A DNA stretch of 36,642 nucleotides from Clostridia bacterium (lineage in GTDB: Bacteria; Bacillota; Clostridia; TANB77; CAG-508), in NCBI GenBank assembly GCA_022797215.1, contig JAAWKD010000023.1, positions 1 to 36,642 of the forward strand, written 5' to 3'. The position numbers and the translations under genes were made by a program. Below are positions 26,643 to 34,395 of this stretch, one piece after another (position 1 is the stretch's first letter; every line of letters starts with the position of its first letter). The notes under the pieces are model-generated. The model did not search any database and was not told the origin of the DNA. It saw nothing but the letters and a program-made list of their open reading frames with translations.

Positions 26643-27050
26643 TGAATAGAAAAAATAATTAAAAATGGAAGAAATCTAATTTGGACTTATAAAACATTGA
26701 ACTTTTAAAGAAAAAATATCAGTAAATTTTAGAAAATTGCTGTACCAAAAAGTATGCCAATTTTCTATTTTTTTGAGTAAGAAAAGTGGCATAGGTATGC
26801 AAACAAGCAAATATAGTTGTATCAATAGTTATAAAGGTTAAATGCTTGACTTGGCTGAGTGGAGGTAGGATTGGTACAGCTTAAGCTGTGCCAATTCTAC
26901 CAAAGTATAATTTTTTGAATTAACTTTTGAATGTATTTTTTAACTAATTTATTAACAGTAAAGAATATTATTAGCAAGTCGAATTTTTTAATCTTATTAA
27001 TAGATATAGTTTAATATTTTAAATAGTGAAAATCGGTTGAATTGCATTAT
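26643..27050. other. Gene-free stretch with a long palindrome
   Basis: No ORF with a start and ribosome site is visible. It contains the right-hand 18-bp repeat and a hairpin at 26864-26901, where two 17-base arms (GGTAGGATTGGTACAGC and GCTGTGCCAATTCTACC) pair with two non-Watson-Crick positions around TTAA. There is no T run after it, so it is more likely a protein or structure site than a terminator. Confidence 0.5.
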
Positions 27051-27079
27051 TTGCATATATTAGTAAATAATAGTATAAT
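27051..27079 (+). promoter_or_regulatory. Promoter for the element lipoprotein gene
   Basis: TTGCAT (27051-27056), a 17-base spacer and TATAAT (27074-27079); the ATG is 106 bases downstream. Confidence 0.6.
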
Positions 27080-27184
27080 AGTAACATAATTATTCGTGGG
27101 TACAGCGAATTACAATAAATGTACCATTGTTAATTTTGACATAAACTTATTAGTTGGCAGAGAAACAATTACAGGAGGCACAAT

Positions 27185-27739
27185 ATGAAACGGATGGTTA
27201 TTCTCATTTTAAACATCATCTTAGTATTAATGATGACAGCATGCAACTCGCAAAAATGTACATGTGCGTGTTGTACAACACAAACAGAACGTGGAACAGC
27301 TAGCGAGACAACCGAATCCAGTGTACCGCAAGATAGTGAAAGTTTGGATGAAAAAGTTGAAAACTTAGAGGACAGTTGTGAAAATCCTAGCGGAGCCTCT
27401 CATTATCCATATATTACATGGCTCTCTAAAGGAGGCAATGTGGGAACAGTATCAATAACTACAGCCGAACATAGTGCTACCTTTGATGGATTCCTTAATG
27501 GATTTGGAACTTATGTGGGGACAGGACTATTAGACAGTAAAAAATGCTATTCGACAGCTGAAAAAGCTAATGCAGAACCCATTCAAATTGATAGTAGAGA
27601 GCACGAAATCATCATCACTATGAGTTATGGACAAAATACAGAGAAATTTACACTGAAGGCTGGTGATAGTCAATTACTATCAATTCAAGAACTCAGTTAT
27701 CTCACAAACAGAGCTTATATCTATGTAATTGTTATTTAA
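27185..27739 (+). CDS. Putative lipoprotein of unknown function
   Basis: 184 residues with GGAGG before the ATG. A lipoprotein signal peptide (1-19) ends in a lipobox-like MMTAC with C20. Five more cysteines follow within 11 residues (CTCACC region), then an acidic Ser/Thr/Glu-rich linker (about 37-70) and a globular part rich in beta-type residues. I do not recognise the family. It is less AT-biased than its neighbours and contains the only CGG codon (codon 3) in the window that is not at a frameshift site, which suggests a different origin. It is cargo of the serine-recombinase element, with its own promoter and terminator. Confidence 0.6.
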   Translation: MKRMVILILNIILVLMMTACNSQKCTCACCTTQTERGTASETTESSVPQDSESLDEKVENLEDSCENPSGASHYPYITWLSKGGNVGTVSITTAEHSATFDGFLNGFGTYVGTGLLDSKKCYSTAEKANAEPIQIDSREHEIIITMSYGQNTEKFTLKAGDSQLLSIQELSYLTNRAYIYVIVI

Positions 27740-27769
27740 AAATTCAAATAAAGAAATATTATTTCTTTT

Positions 27770-27798
27770 CCTCTCATGATATATGAGAGGTTTTTTTT
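27770..27798 (+). terminator. Terminator after the lipoprotein gene
   Basis: CCTCTCAT (27770-27777) pairs with ATGAGAGG (27783-27790), then eight T. Confidence 0.9.
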
Positions 27799-27955
27799 CA
27801 AAAACTATGTCGTAAATATTGAAAAAAATTTTAAAGTTAGGGGAGAATTTTGTTAGTAACTCCAATGTATATATAGTAAAAGGTCAAAATATCATAATCA
27901 TATTTTTATTACATATAAATGAATTATGGTAAAAATTAAAACATTGGAGGGCAAG

Positions 27956-28072
27956 GTGAAAGAGGATTTTAAAATAAACATTTATTTTAACGAAAACGGA
28001 GAAGAACTAGAAAAAATAATTGCAAACTTTTTAGCAAATACATTAAAAGATAATTCTATGTCAAGTTCATAA
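27956..28072 (+). CDS. Small protein upstream of the serine recombinase
   Basis: 38 residues from GTG 27956, with GGAGG five bases upstream (TTGGAGGGCAAG). It begins VKEDFKINIYFNENGEELEK and ends TLKDNSMSSS; acidic and amphipathic, with no known domain. Its strong ribosome site and place 116 bases before the recombinase suggest a real gene, perhaps a directionality factor or recombinase partner, but that is only inference. Confidence 0.5.
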   Translation: MKEDFKINIYFNENGEELEKIIANFLANTLKDNSMSSS

Positions 28073-28188
28073 AGAACCTTCACAAAAACTAAAAAAGTAT
28101 GAGCTTGAGCATTTGGATTTATCATAGTATGCGTTATAATATTATGATAAATTTAAATCATTTTTATCAAGCATGGGAAGGAGGAAAA

Positions 28189-29760
28189 ATGCTTGAGAAA
28201 ATAAAAGATGTAACCTATAAAGTAGCAATATACATAAGGTTATCAAAAGAAGATTTAGATAGAGGATATGATGATAGTGAAAGTGTAAAAAATCAAAAAA
28301 AATTATTAGTAGAATATGTAGAAAACTTAGGATGGCAATATGAACTTGTAGATATATATATAGATCAAGGATATACAGGAACAAATTTTAATAGACCTGC
28401 TTTTAAGAGAATGATAAATGACATAAATAATGGAAAAGTTAACATGGTGGTGACAAAAGATTTGTCTCGTTTAGGTCGTGATTACATAGAAACAGGCGAA
28501 TATATGGAAAAATGGTTTCCAGAAAACAAAGTAAGGTATATATCAGTAACTGATGGGATAGATACTTTTGATATTAATAATGGAAATAATGATATTGCAC
28601 CATTTAAAGCGATACTAAATGACATGTATTCAAAAGATTTATCCAAAAAAATAAAAACCGCATTATATACCAAGCAAAAAGATGGAAAATATGTAGGAGC
28701 TACAACAGCTTTAGGATATAAAAGAAATCCTAAAGACAAGAATAAGTTAACCATAGATGAAAATGAAGCAAAGACTGTAAGAATAATATTTGATATGGCT
28801 ATGAGAGGAAAAAAACTTTCTGAAATAAGAGATTATTTAAATAACAATCATTATCAAACATTCTCCAAAATACGACGAAACAAAGAAAGTGCATGGGAAA
28901 AAAGAGCTGTAAAAAAAATATTAACAAATCCAGTGTATACAGGGACAACAGTACAAAATAAAGTAAGTAGGATAAGTTATAAAAATAGAAAGTTAAGAGA
29001 AAATCCAAAGGAAGAATGGATTGTGGTAGAAAATACTCACGAAGCAATTATTGAGCGAAAGGTCTTTGATGCTGTTCAAAATATGAGCTTAGCCAAAAAA
29101 TATGAAAGAGATAAAAAAATACATTATTTTTTATTAGATGGCTTATTAGTTTGCTATGAATGCAAGCATACAATTGGGATAAGAGTGAGGACAAAAGATA
29201 ATTATTATAGTTTAGTATGTAATAATTACAGAAGGAATACAAAATTGCATTTATGTACATCACATGGTTTTAGTTATGCAAAACTCGAAGAAAATGTTAT
29301 AAAGATAGTAAGAGAATTATTTTTATCTATCGATAGCAAAAAATTAGAATTAAGATTAAAAGATTACAAAACACAACAAAATTATGATAAAAGCTTAAAA
29401 AAGCTAGAACATGATATCAATGTAGCAAGAAAGAATTTAGACAAAATGTACATAGATAAATTAAATAATGAAATTTCAGGAGATATGTATCATAGACTAT
29501 TTAAAAGCATCAATAATGAAATAAAAAAGAACGAAGAAGAATATCAAGAATTAAAGGAAATCAATGAAAAGAGTAAAAAAGAAGATAATATTGAGGAATT
29601 ACAAAAAGTAATCAAAGATTTTTTAAATTTAGAAAAACCAACACCAGATCTTATGAGGGTAATTATTAATAGAATAGAAATACACCAAGATAAACAGGTG
29701 GATATTATATTTAATTTTAAAAAATTAAATTTTTTTTGTAATAATAAGTGTCTACTTTAA
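28189..29760 (+). CDS. Large serine recombinase
   Basis: 523 residues from ATG 28189, chosen because AAGGAGG sits just upstream; a longer frame from 28099 lacks such a site. The resolvase catalytic domain is clear: IYIRLSKED with nucleophile S19, DIYIDQGYTGTNFNRP and VTKDLSRLGRDYIETGEY. The recombinase domain follows (ALGYKRNPKDKNKLTI, AVKKILTNPVYTGTTVQ), then a zinc ribbon (CYECKH and a later CNNY...C) and a C-terminal coiled coil. It ends 3 bases before the right core repeat, the usual position. It would integrate and excise the element between attB and attP and appears intact. Confidence 0.95.
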   Translation: MLEKIKDVTYKVAIYIRLSKEDLDRGYDDSESVKNQKKLLVEYVENLGWQYELVDIYIDQGYTGTNFNRPAFKRMINDINNGKVNMVVTKDLSRLGRDYIETGEYMEKWFPENKVRYISVTDGIDTFDINNGNNDIAPFKAILNDMYSKDLSKKIKTALYTKQKDGKYVGATTALGYKRNPKDKNKLTIDENEAKTVRIIFDMAMRGKKLSEIRDYLNNNHYQTFSKIRRNKESAWEKRAVKKILTNPVYTGTTVQNKVSRISYKNRKLRENPKEEWIVVENTHEAIIERKVFDAVQNMSLAKKYERDKKIHYFLLDGLLVCYECKHTIGIRVRTKDNYYSLVCNNYRRNTKLHLCTSHGFSYAKLEENVIKIVRELFLSIDSKKLELRLKDYKTQQNYDKSLKKLEHDINVARKNLDKMYIDKLNNEISGDMYHRLFKSINNEIKKNEEEYQELKEINEKSKKEDNIEELQKVIKDFLNLEKPTPDLMRVIINRIEIHQDKQVDIIFNFKKLNFFCNNKCLL

Positions 29761-29773
29761 CCTATATCAGAAG
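29748..29773. other. attR of the serine-recombinase element
   Basis: The element arm GTGTC (29748-29752), 8 bases and CCTATAT (29761-29767) lead into the core ATATCAGAAG (29764-29773). Joined with the attL arm it gives a 46-bp near-symmetric attP: GTGTC, N8, CCTATAT, CAGAAG, ATATAGG, N8, GACAC, with GA at the centre. Confidence 0.85.
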
Positions 29774-29946
29774 CAATTAGTATGTCAGACAGAGTAATAG
29801 TGCTATCGAAAAGACCAGCAACAGTCAAAAATATACACAATATTGAATTTGAAATGGATAACAGAAATCCTATCAACTGTAGAGAAAGCCCTAAATTTAG
29901 CAAATACTTTGACACAATATGGAAGGAGCTAGATGTACATGCGTGA
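29764..29946 (+). pseudogene. ABC transporter ATPase, 3' part after the element
   Basis: Reads in frame as ISEAISMSDRVIVLSKRP, then a variable tail ending FDTIWKELDVHA and TGA at 29944-29946. It supplies the region after the switch histidine that is missing from the 25281 fragment. It overlaps the start of the permease gene, showing that the three transporter genes were one operon before insertion. Confidence 0.92.
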
Positions 29947-30752
29947 AAAAAACATATCAGAGGATAGAAAAAAATACTTAAGAAAAGTAAAAAAAGAAAA
30001 AATAGCAGTAATTATTACACAATTACTCATTCTACTCCTATTTATAATAGGGTGGGAAATCCTTGCAAATCAAGGAATAATCGACAGTTTCATCACAAGC
30101 CAACCTTCTAGAATTTTAAACACATTTTTAAATTTATCATCCAATGGTTTATTAGAACATTTAGGAGTAACTTTAACCGAAACCTTAATTGGTTTCATTT
30201 CTGGTGTTCTGTTAGGAATTGCTATTGCCATTTGTTTATGGTGGTCCCCTTTTTTATCAAAGGTGTCAGAACCATATTTAGTAGTATTAAATAGCTTGCC
30301 AAAAGTAGCACTTGGTCCAGTTATTATTATCTGGGTAGGAGCAGGAATGGGAGCTATTGTCACAATGGGGCTTGCAATTTCCTTAATTGTAACCGTGTTG
30401 GAAATTTTAAATGGCTTTTTAAATACAGACAAAGAATTAATCAAAATGGCACAGACTTTTGGAGCAAGTAAACTCCAAACTCTAACCAAAATTGTTATTC
30501 CTGCTAATATTACTACTTTTTTTAACTCATTAAAAGTTAATATTGGTTTATCATTAGTGGGAGTCATTACAGGAGAATTCCTAGTATCTAAAGCAGGTCT
30601 TCGGATATTTAATCGTTTATGGTGGTCAGGTATTCCAATTAGACTTAGTTATGACAGGTGTCATTATTCTAGCAATCATGGCTGCTGTTATTTATGAAGC
30701 AATTATACTTCTAGAAAAATTTGTGATGAAGAAAATGTCAAAGAAAGGATGA
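29933..30752 (+). CDS. NitT/TauT-type ABC transporter permease, read through one CGG +1 shift
   Basis: 272 residues with about six membrane helices (LLILLLFIIGWEILA, LIGFISGVLLGIAIAICLWW, AIVTMGLAISLIVTVLEI and others) and the EAA-type loop (AQTFGASKLQTLTKIVIP). The frame breaks at CGG 30602-30604; skipping its C gives GLGYLIVYGGQVFQLDLV and a normal C-terminus ending MKKMSKKG. The restored TGA (30750-30752) overlaps the next ATG as ATGA, the usual coupling in such operons, which supports the shifted reading. GGAAGGAG precedes two possible starts, ATG 29933 and ATG 29939. Substrate unknown. Confidence 0.88.
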
Positions 30753-31774
30753 AAAACTTGAAAAAATATCTTATTATTATTTTAGTTATTGCAGTAGTAG
30801 CAGCTGTTATGACAACTTGTATACTACTAAATAAAAAAGAAGACACAGCAGAATTAAAAACAATTCGTGTCAATGAAGTAACACGTTCCGTGTTTTATGC
30901 ACCACAATATGTGGCAATTAAAAATGGTTACTTTGCAGAAGAAGGATTGGATATAGAATTAACAACTGGTCAGGGAGCAGATAAAGTAATGACAGCAGTG
31001 CTATCAGGTCAAAGTGATATTGGATTTGCTGGACCAGAGGCTTCAATATATGTATATAACGAAGGAAAAGAAGATCATACACAAGTATTTGCACAAATGA
31101 CACAAAAAGATGGATCTTTCTTAGTTAGTAAAGAAAAGACAGACAAATTTAGTTGGCAAGATTTAAAAGGAAAAACCGTTATCCCAGGTAGAAAGGGTGG
31201 AGTTCCTTATATGACTTTTGAATATGTACTTAAGAAAAATGGATTAAATCCGCAAAAAGATTTAGTATTAGATGATAGTATTAAATTCGATTTAATGGCA
31301 GGAGCTTTTGCTGGTGGCGATGCTGAATATGTAACTTTATTTGAGCCAACAGCTTCTATGACAGAAGCAGCTGGAAAAGGATATGTAGTAGCATCAGTAG
31401 GAGAAGCATCAGGGGAAATTCCATATACAGCATATTTCGCTAAGAAAAGTTATATGGAACAAAATTCAGATGTTATTCAAGGATTTACAAATGCAATTTA
31501 CAAAGGAGAAAAATGGGTAAAAGAACATACAGCAACAGAAATAGCAGAAGCAATAAAAGACTTTTTCCCGGATACAGATATTGAAATGCTTGCAACCGCT
31601 ATTCAAAGTTATATGGATATTGATGCTTGGAAAAGTGATCCTATTTTGAAAAAAGAATCTTTTGACTTACTTCAAACTGTTATGAAAGAAGCAGGAGAAT
31701 TAGAAAAAGAAGGAGACTATGACAAAATAGTAAATAATAGCTATGCAGAAAAGGCAATTAAAGAGGTAAAATAA
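30749..31774 (+). CDS. ABC transporter substrate-binding protein, NMT1/SsuA-like
   Basis: 341 residues. A hydrophobic N-terminus (about 7-24) with a cysteine (MTTC) may be a lipoprotein signal, though the lipobox is weak. The fold is that of NMT1/THI5-like binding proteins: NEVTRSVFYAPQYVAIKNGYF, LSGQSDIGFAGPEASIYVYN, DLKGKTVIPGRKGGVPYMTFEYVL and a helical C-terminal part. The ligand cannot be told; sulfonates, nitrate, taurine and thiamine precursors are known for relatives. ATG 30749 overlaps the permease stop; TTG 30758 has better spacing from AAAGGA and may be the true start. With the ATPase interrupted, import may be impaired. Confidence 0.87.
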   Translation: MKNLKKYLIIILVIAVVAAVMTTCILLNKKEDTAELKTIRVNEVTRSVFYAPQYVAIKNGYFAEEGLDIELTTGQGADKVMTAVLSGQSDIGFAGPEASIYVYNEGKEDHTQVFAQMTQKDGSFLVSKEKTDKFSWQDLKGKTVIPGRKGGVPYMTFEYVLKKNGLNPQKDLVLDDSIKFDLMAGAFAGGDAEYVTLFEPTASMTEAAGKGYVVASVGEASGEIPYTAYFAKKSYMEQNSDVIQGFTNAIYKGEKWVKEHTATEIAEAIKDFFPDTDIEMLATAIQSYMDIDAWKSDPILKKESFDLLQTVMKEAGELEKEGDYDKIVNNSYAEKAIKEVK

Positions 31775-31784
31775 AAAATTATAG

Positions 31785-31833
31785 TTCGTCGACCTATGAT
31801 AGTGCAAAAACACTGGGAGGTCGACGAATTTTT
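31785..31833 (+). terminator. Terminator of the ABC importer operon
   Basis: TTCGTCGACCT (31785-31795) and AGGTCGACGAA (31818-31828) form a perfect 11-bp stem followed by TTTTT. Confidence 0.85.
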
Positions 31834-31956
31834 AAATGCTTTTATTGCAAGCTTTTTAGAAAAATGATAAAATTTTGATAATAAAAATATATAAAATTGG
31901 TTACATCGACGAAAATAAGTGATATAATTTAGAAAATACAAGGGGTGAAGGCACCT

Positions 31957-32052
31957 GTTTTAATATAAATATATTAGAATTTAAATATTGCAATGCTAGT
32001 CATATTAGATAGCATTTTTAACATTTTAATGTAAATATATTAGAACCTAAAC
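31957..32052 (+). CRISPR. One-spacer CRISPR-like unit, same repeat family as 22622-22786
   Basis: Repeat 1 (31957-31986, 30 nt) starts GTTTTAAT and ends GAATTTAAAT. Repeat 2 (32023-32052) matches it with changes mainly at its end, as last repeats do. The single spacer is exactly 36 nt (31987-32022), the same size as a spacer in the other array. A TATAAT box at 31923-31928 lies 28 bases upstream. No cas genes are in the window. Confidence 0.6.
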
Positions 32053-32112
32053 ATATAATCTCAAAATAATATTACATAGTAAAAGGACACTAAAAAATTT
32101 CAAACAATCTTC

Positions 32113-32141
32113 TTGCAATTTCGACCAAAGAAAACTATAAT
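32113..32141 (+). promoter_or_regulatory. Promoter for the nrdD-like gene
   Basis: TTGCAA (32113-32118), a 17-base spacer and TATAAT (32136-32141), 61 bases before the TTG start. Confidence 0.7.
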
Positions 32142-32202
32142 GAAAGTGTCAAATATATATGAAAGAAAGAACTCAGAAAACTAAAATAGGGAGAAGTGAA
32201 GA

Positions 32203-34377
32203 TTGCAAGTAATAAAAAGAGATGGAAGAGTACTTGAATTTAATATAGAGAGAATTGTAAAAGCAGTAACAAAAGCAATGGCACAGACTCCAGAAGGAAT
32301 TGACGTAGAACTAGCTGGCAAAATAGCGGTAGCAGTACAAAAACAATTTGAAGATAAAAACCAAACCACAGTTTATGAAATACAAGATGTTGTAGAAAAG
32401 AAATTAATGGCATCTGCCAGAAAAGAAGTAGCCCAAAGCTATATTACATATCGCTATAATAGAGATGTGGCAAGAAAATCGAAAAATAAGGAAGTATTCT
32501 TAGATATTATTAGTGCAAAAACAAATGAAGGAAATAAAGAAAATACTAGTAAGAATGCAGATACGCCCGCTGGGATGATGATGAAATTTGCCTCGGAAAC
32601 AACAAAGCCATTTGTTGATGACTTTTTACTATCACGTGAAACAAGAGAAGCTCTTAAAAACGGATATATTTTTGTTCATAATAAAGATTATTACCCAACT
32701 AAATCTTTAACTTGTTTGCAACATCCCTTAGATAAAATATTAGAAAATGGATTTCACATAGGAACTAGTAGTTCAAGACCTGCTCAAAGGATTGAAGCTG
32801 CTAGCATTTTGACATGTACCTCTATGGGAATTGTTCAAAATGAAATGCATGGTGGACAATCTATTCCCGCAATTGACTATTACCTAGCGCCCTATGTTAA
32901 ATTAACTTTTCGTGAAGAAGTAGAGAAAATAGCAGATTTGTTAGGAAAAGATTTATCGAATCTAATGGATTATCAACCAGAGGAATATATAACAAAAGAT
33001 TTAAAAACATTAACAGGAAGTCAAAGAGATTTACAAGTAGCTATTAATAGTACAGTATTTCGTGTTCACCAAGCAATGGAAGGCTTTATTCACAATATGA
33101 ATACCATTCATTCAAAAGGAGGAAACCAAGTAGTCAACAGTAGTATTAATTATGGAACAGACACATCGCCAGAAGGAAGATGCATTATTAGAGAGCTTCT
33201 TCTCTCAACAGAACAAGGCGTAGGAAATAATGAAACACCAACATATCCAATTCAAATTTGGAAAAAGAAAAAAGGAATTAACTATTTACCAAAGGACAAA
33301 AACTATGATCTATATATACTTGCTTGCAAAGTGGCAAGCAAGCGATATATGCCAAATTTCTTAAATTTAGATGCAACCTTTAACCAAAATGAAAAATGGC
33401 AAGAAAAAGATGGGAAAAGGTATCAATATGAATGTGCAACAATGGGGGAAAGAATACGAGTATTTGAAGATAGACAAGGAGATAAAAGTGTAATAGGAAG
33501 AGGAAACCTATCTTATACAACAATAAATCTACCTAAAATTGCAATAAAAGCAGCTTATGAGACGCAAGAAAAATTAGGGAATTCCTTTGAATTAGGAAAA
33601 AGTTCAGAAAAAATGATGACAGCAACATATAAAAAGACTGTCAAGAAAATATTTATGCAAAAGCTAGAGCAATATGCAGAAATAGTAGGAAAGCAGTTAT
33701 ATGAAAGATATGTTTTTCAATGTACAGCAATTGCAAAACAATTTCCACTTTTAATGTCAGGCTTATGGAAAGAAAGCGAAAAATTAAAGCCATTTGATAA
33801 AGTAGCAACTATATTGAAAAATGGTACTCTAAGTATTGGATATATAGGATTGGCAGAATGTTTAATTGTTCTAACAGGAAAACATCATGGACAAGCAGAG
33901 GAGGTTCAAAATTTAGGATTAGAAATTATTACAGATTTAGAAGAAATAGCAAGCCAATTTGCTGAAAAATACGATCTAAATTACAATATATTAGCCGTTT
34001 CATCTCCAAAAATACAACAAAGATTCTTACAAAAAGACCAAAGTAAATATGGAATTATTCAAGGGGTGACAGATCAAAAAGCATATACAGATGGAAACTC
34101 ACTACCAGCTAATGAAGAAAGAACTTTAGAAGAAAAAGCAAGAATAGAAGGACCTTATCACAAGCTAACAAAAGGTGGTAATCTATTTGTTGCTGAAATA
34201 GAAGAAAATGAAGCGCAGAAACCAGAAAGCTTATATAAGTTAGCAAACTTAATAGAACAATATGACATAGGGTATGCTAGCATCCAAACTAAAAAGATAG
34301 AATGTCCGCACTGTAACTATGAAAGCACAAAACTTCAGTTAGAAAATTGTCCTAATTGTGGGTACAGTTTTTCATAA
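32203..34377 (+). CDS. nrdD: Anaerobic ribonucleotide reductase-like protein (NrdD) lacking the glycyl-radical tail
   Basis: 724 residues from a TTG start (GGGAGAAG upstream). An ATP-cone (about 1-88, MQVIKRDGRVLEFNIERIV) is followed by the PFL-like reductase core (TCTSMGIVQNEMHGGQSIPAIDYYL, HSKGGNQVVNSSINYG, GTLSIGYIGLAECLIVLTG). The zinc ribbon that normally precedes the radical loop is present (C701, C704, C716, C719), but the protein ends five residues later. The usual following segment with an arginine-rich RRITGY-type glycyl-radical motif is missing, and prs begins 18 bases downstream. No nrdG is in the window. Either the protein is inactive, works with a separate radical domain, or is a divergent relative. 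Confidence 0.82.
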   Translation: MQVIKRDGRVLEFNIERIVKAVTKAMAQTPEGIDVELAGKIAVAVQKQFEDKNQTTVYEIQDVVEKKLMASARKEVAQSYITYRYNRDVARKSKNKEVFLDIISAKTNEGNKENTSKNADTPAGMMMKFASETTKPFVDDFLLSRETREALKNGYIFVHNKDYYPTKSLTCLQHPLDKILENGFHIGTSSSRPAQRIEAASILTCTSMGIVQNEMHGGQSIPAIDYYLAPYVKLTFREEVEKIADLLGKDLSNLMDYQPEEYITKDLKTLTGSQRDLQVAINSTVFRVHQAMEGFIHNMNTIHSKGGNQVVNSSINYGTDTSPEGRCIIRELLLSTEQGVGNNETPTYPIQIWKKKKGINYLPKDKNYDLYILACKVASKRYMPNFLNLDATFNQNEKWQEKDGKRYQYECATMGERIRVFEDRQGDKSVIGRGNLSYTTINLPKIAIKAAYETQEKLGNSFELGKSSEKMMTATYKKTVKKIFMQKLEQYAEIVGKQLYERYVFQCTAIAKQFPLLMSGLWKESEKLKPFDKVATILKNGTLSIGYIGLAECLIVLTGKHHGQAEEVQNLGLEIITDLEEIASQFAEKYDLNYNILAVSSPKIQQRFLQKDQSKYGIIQGVTDQKAYTDGNSLPANEERTLEEKARIEGPYHKLTKGGNLFVAEIEENEAQKPESLYKLANLIEQYDIGYASIQTKKIECPHCNYESTKLQLENCPNCGYSFS

Positions 34378-34395
34378 AATAAGGGGGAGAAGAAA

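Larger units (their letters stand above)
25889..26694. repeat. 18-bp direct repeats flanking the toxin-antitoxin cassette
   Basis: TAATTTGGATTTATAAAA at 25889-25906 and TAATTTGGACTTATAAAA at 26677-26694 differ at one base and bracket hepT-mntA. A shorter match, ATTTGGATTTAT, occurs at 28111-28122 ahead of the recombinase. The repeats could mark cassette exchange or be binding sites of the antitoxin or recombinase. Confidence 0.55.
25842..29773. mobile_element. 3.9-kb serine-recombinase element inserted in the ABC ATPase gene
   Basis: The direct repeat ATATCAGAAG occurs at both junctions (25842-25851 and 29764-29773), and removing 3922 bases restores the ATPase reading frame exactly. Inside are a HepT-MntA toxin-antitoxin pair, a lipoprotein gene, a 38-codon gene and the large serine recombinase, which ends 3 bases before the right repeat. 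There is no relaxase or replication gene, so it is a minimal cargo-carrying integrative element. The site lies in the codons for the conserved HDISEA motif of ABC ATPases, a target likely to exist in many genomes. Confidence 0.92.

Noticed and set aside
27191..27193. CGG codon 3 of the lipoprotein gene as a shift site
   Set aside because: Skipping its C gives a frame that stops within a few codons, while normal reading gives a proper lipoprotein signal peptide.
30070..30567. 165-codon minus-strand ORF
   Set aside because: It lies opposite the conserved permease gene and has no protein features of its own.
34340..34377. CGYS near the end of the nrdD-like protein as the radical glycine motif
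   Set aside because: The glycine belongs to the second CPNC zinc knuckle, and the flanking arginines and downstream residues of the radical loop are missing.
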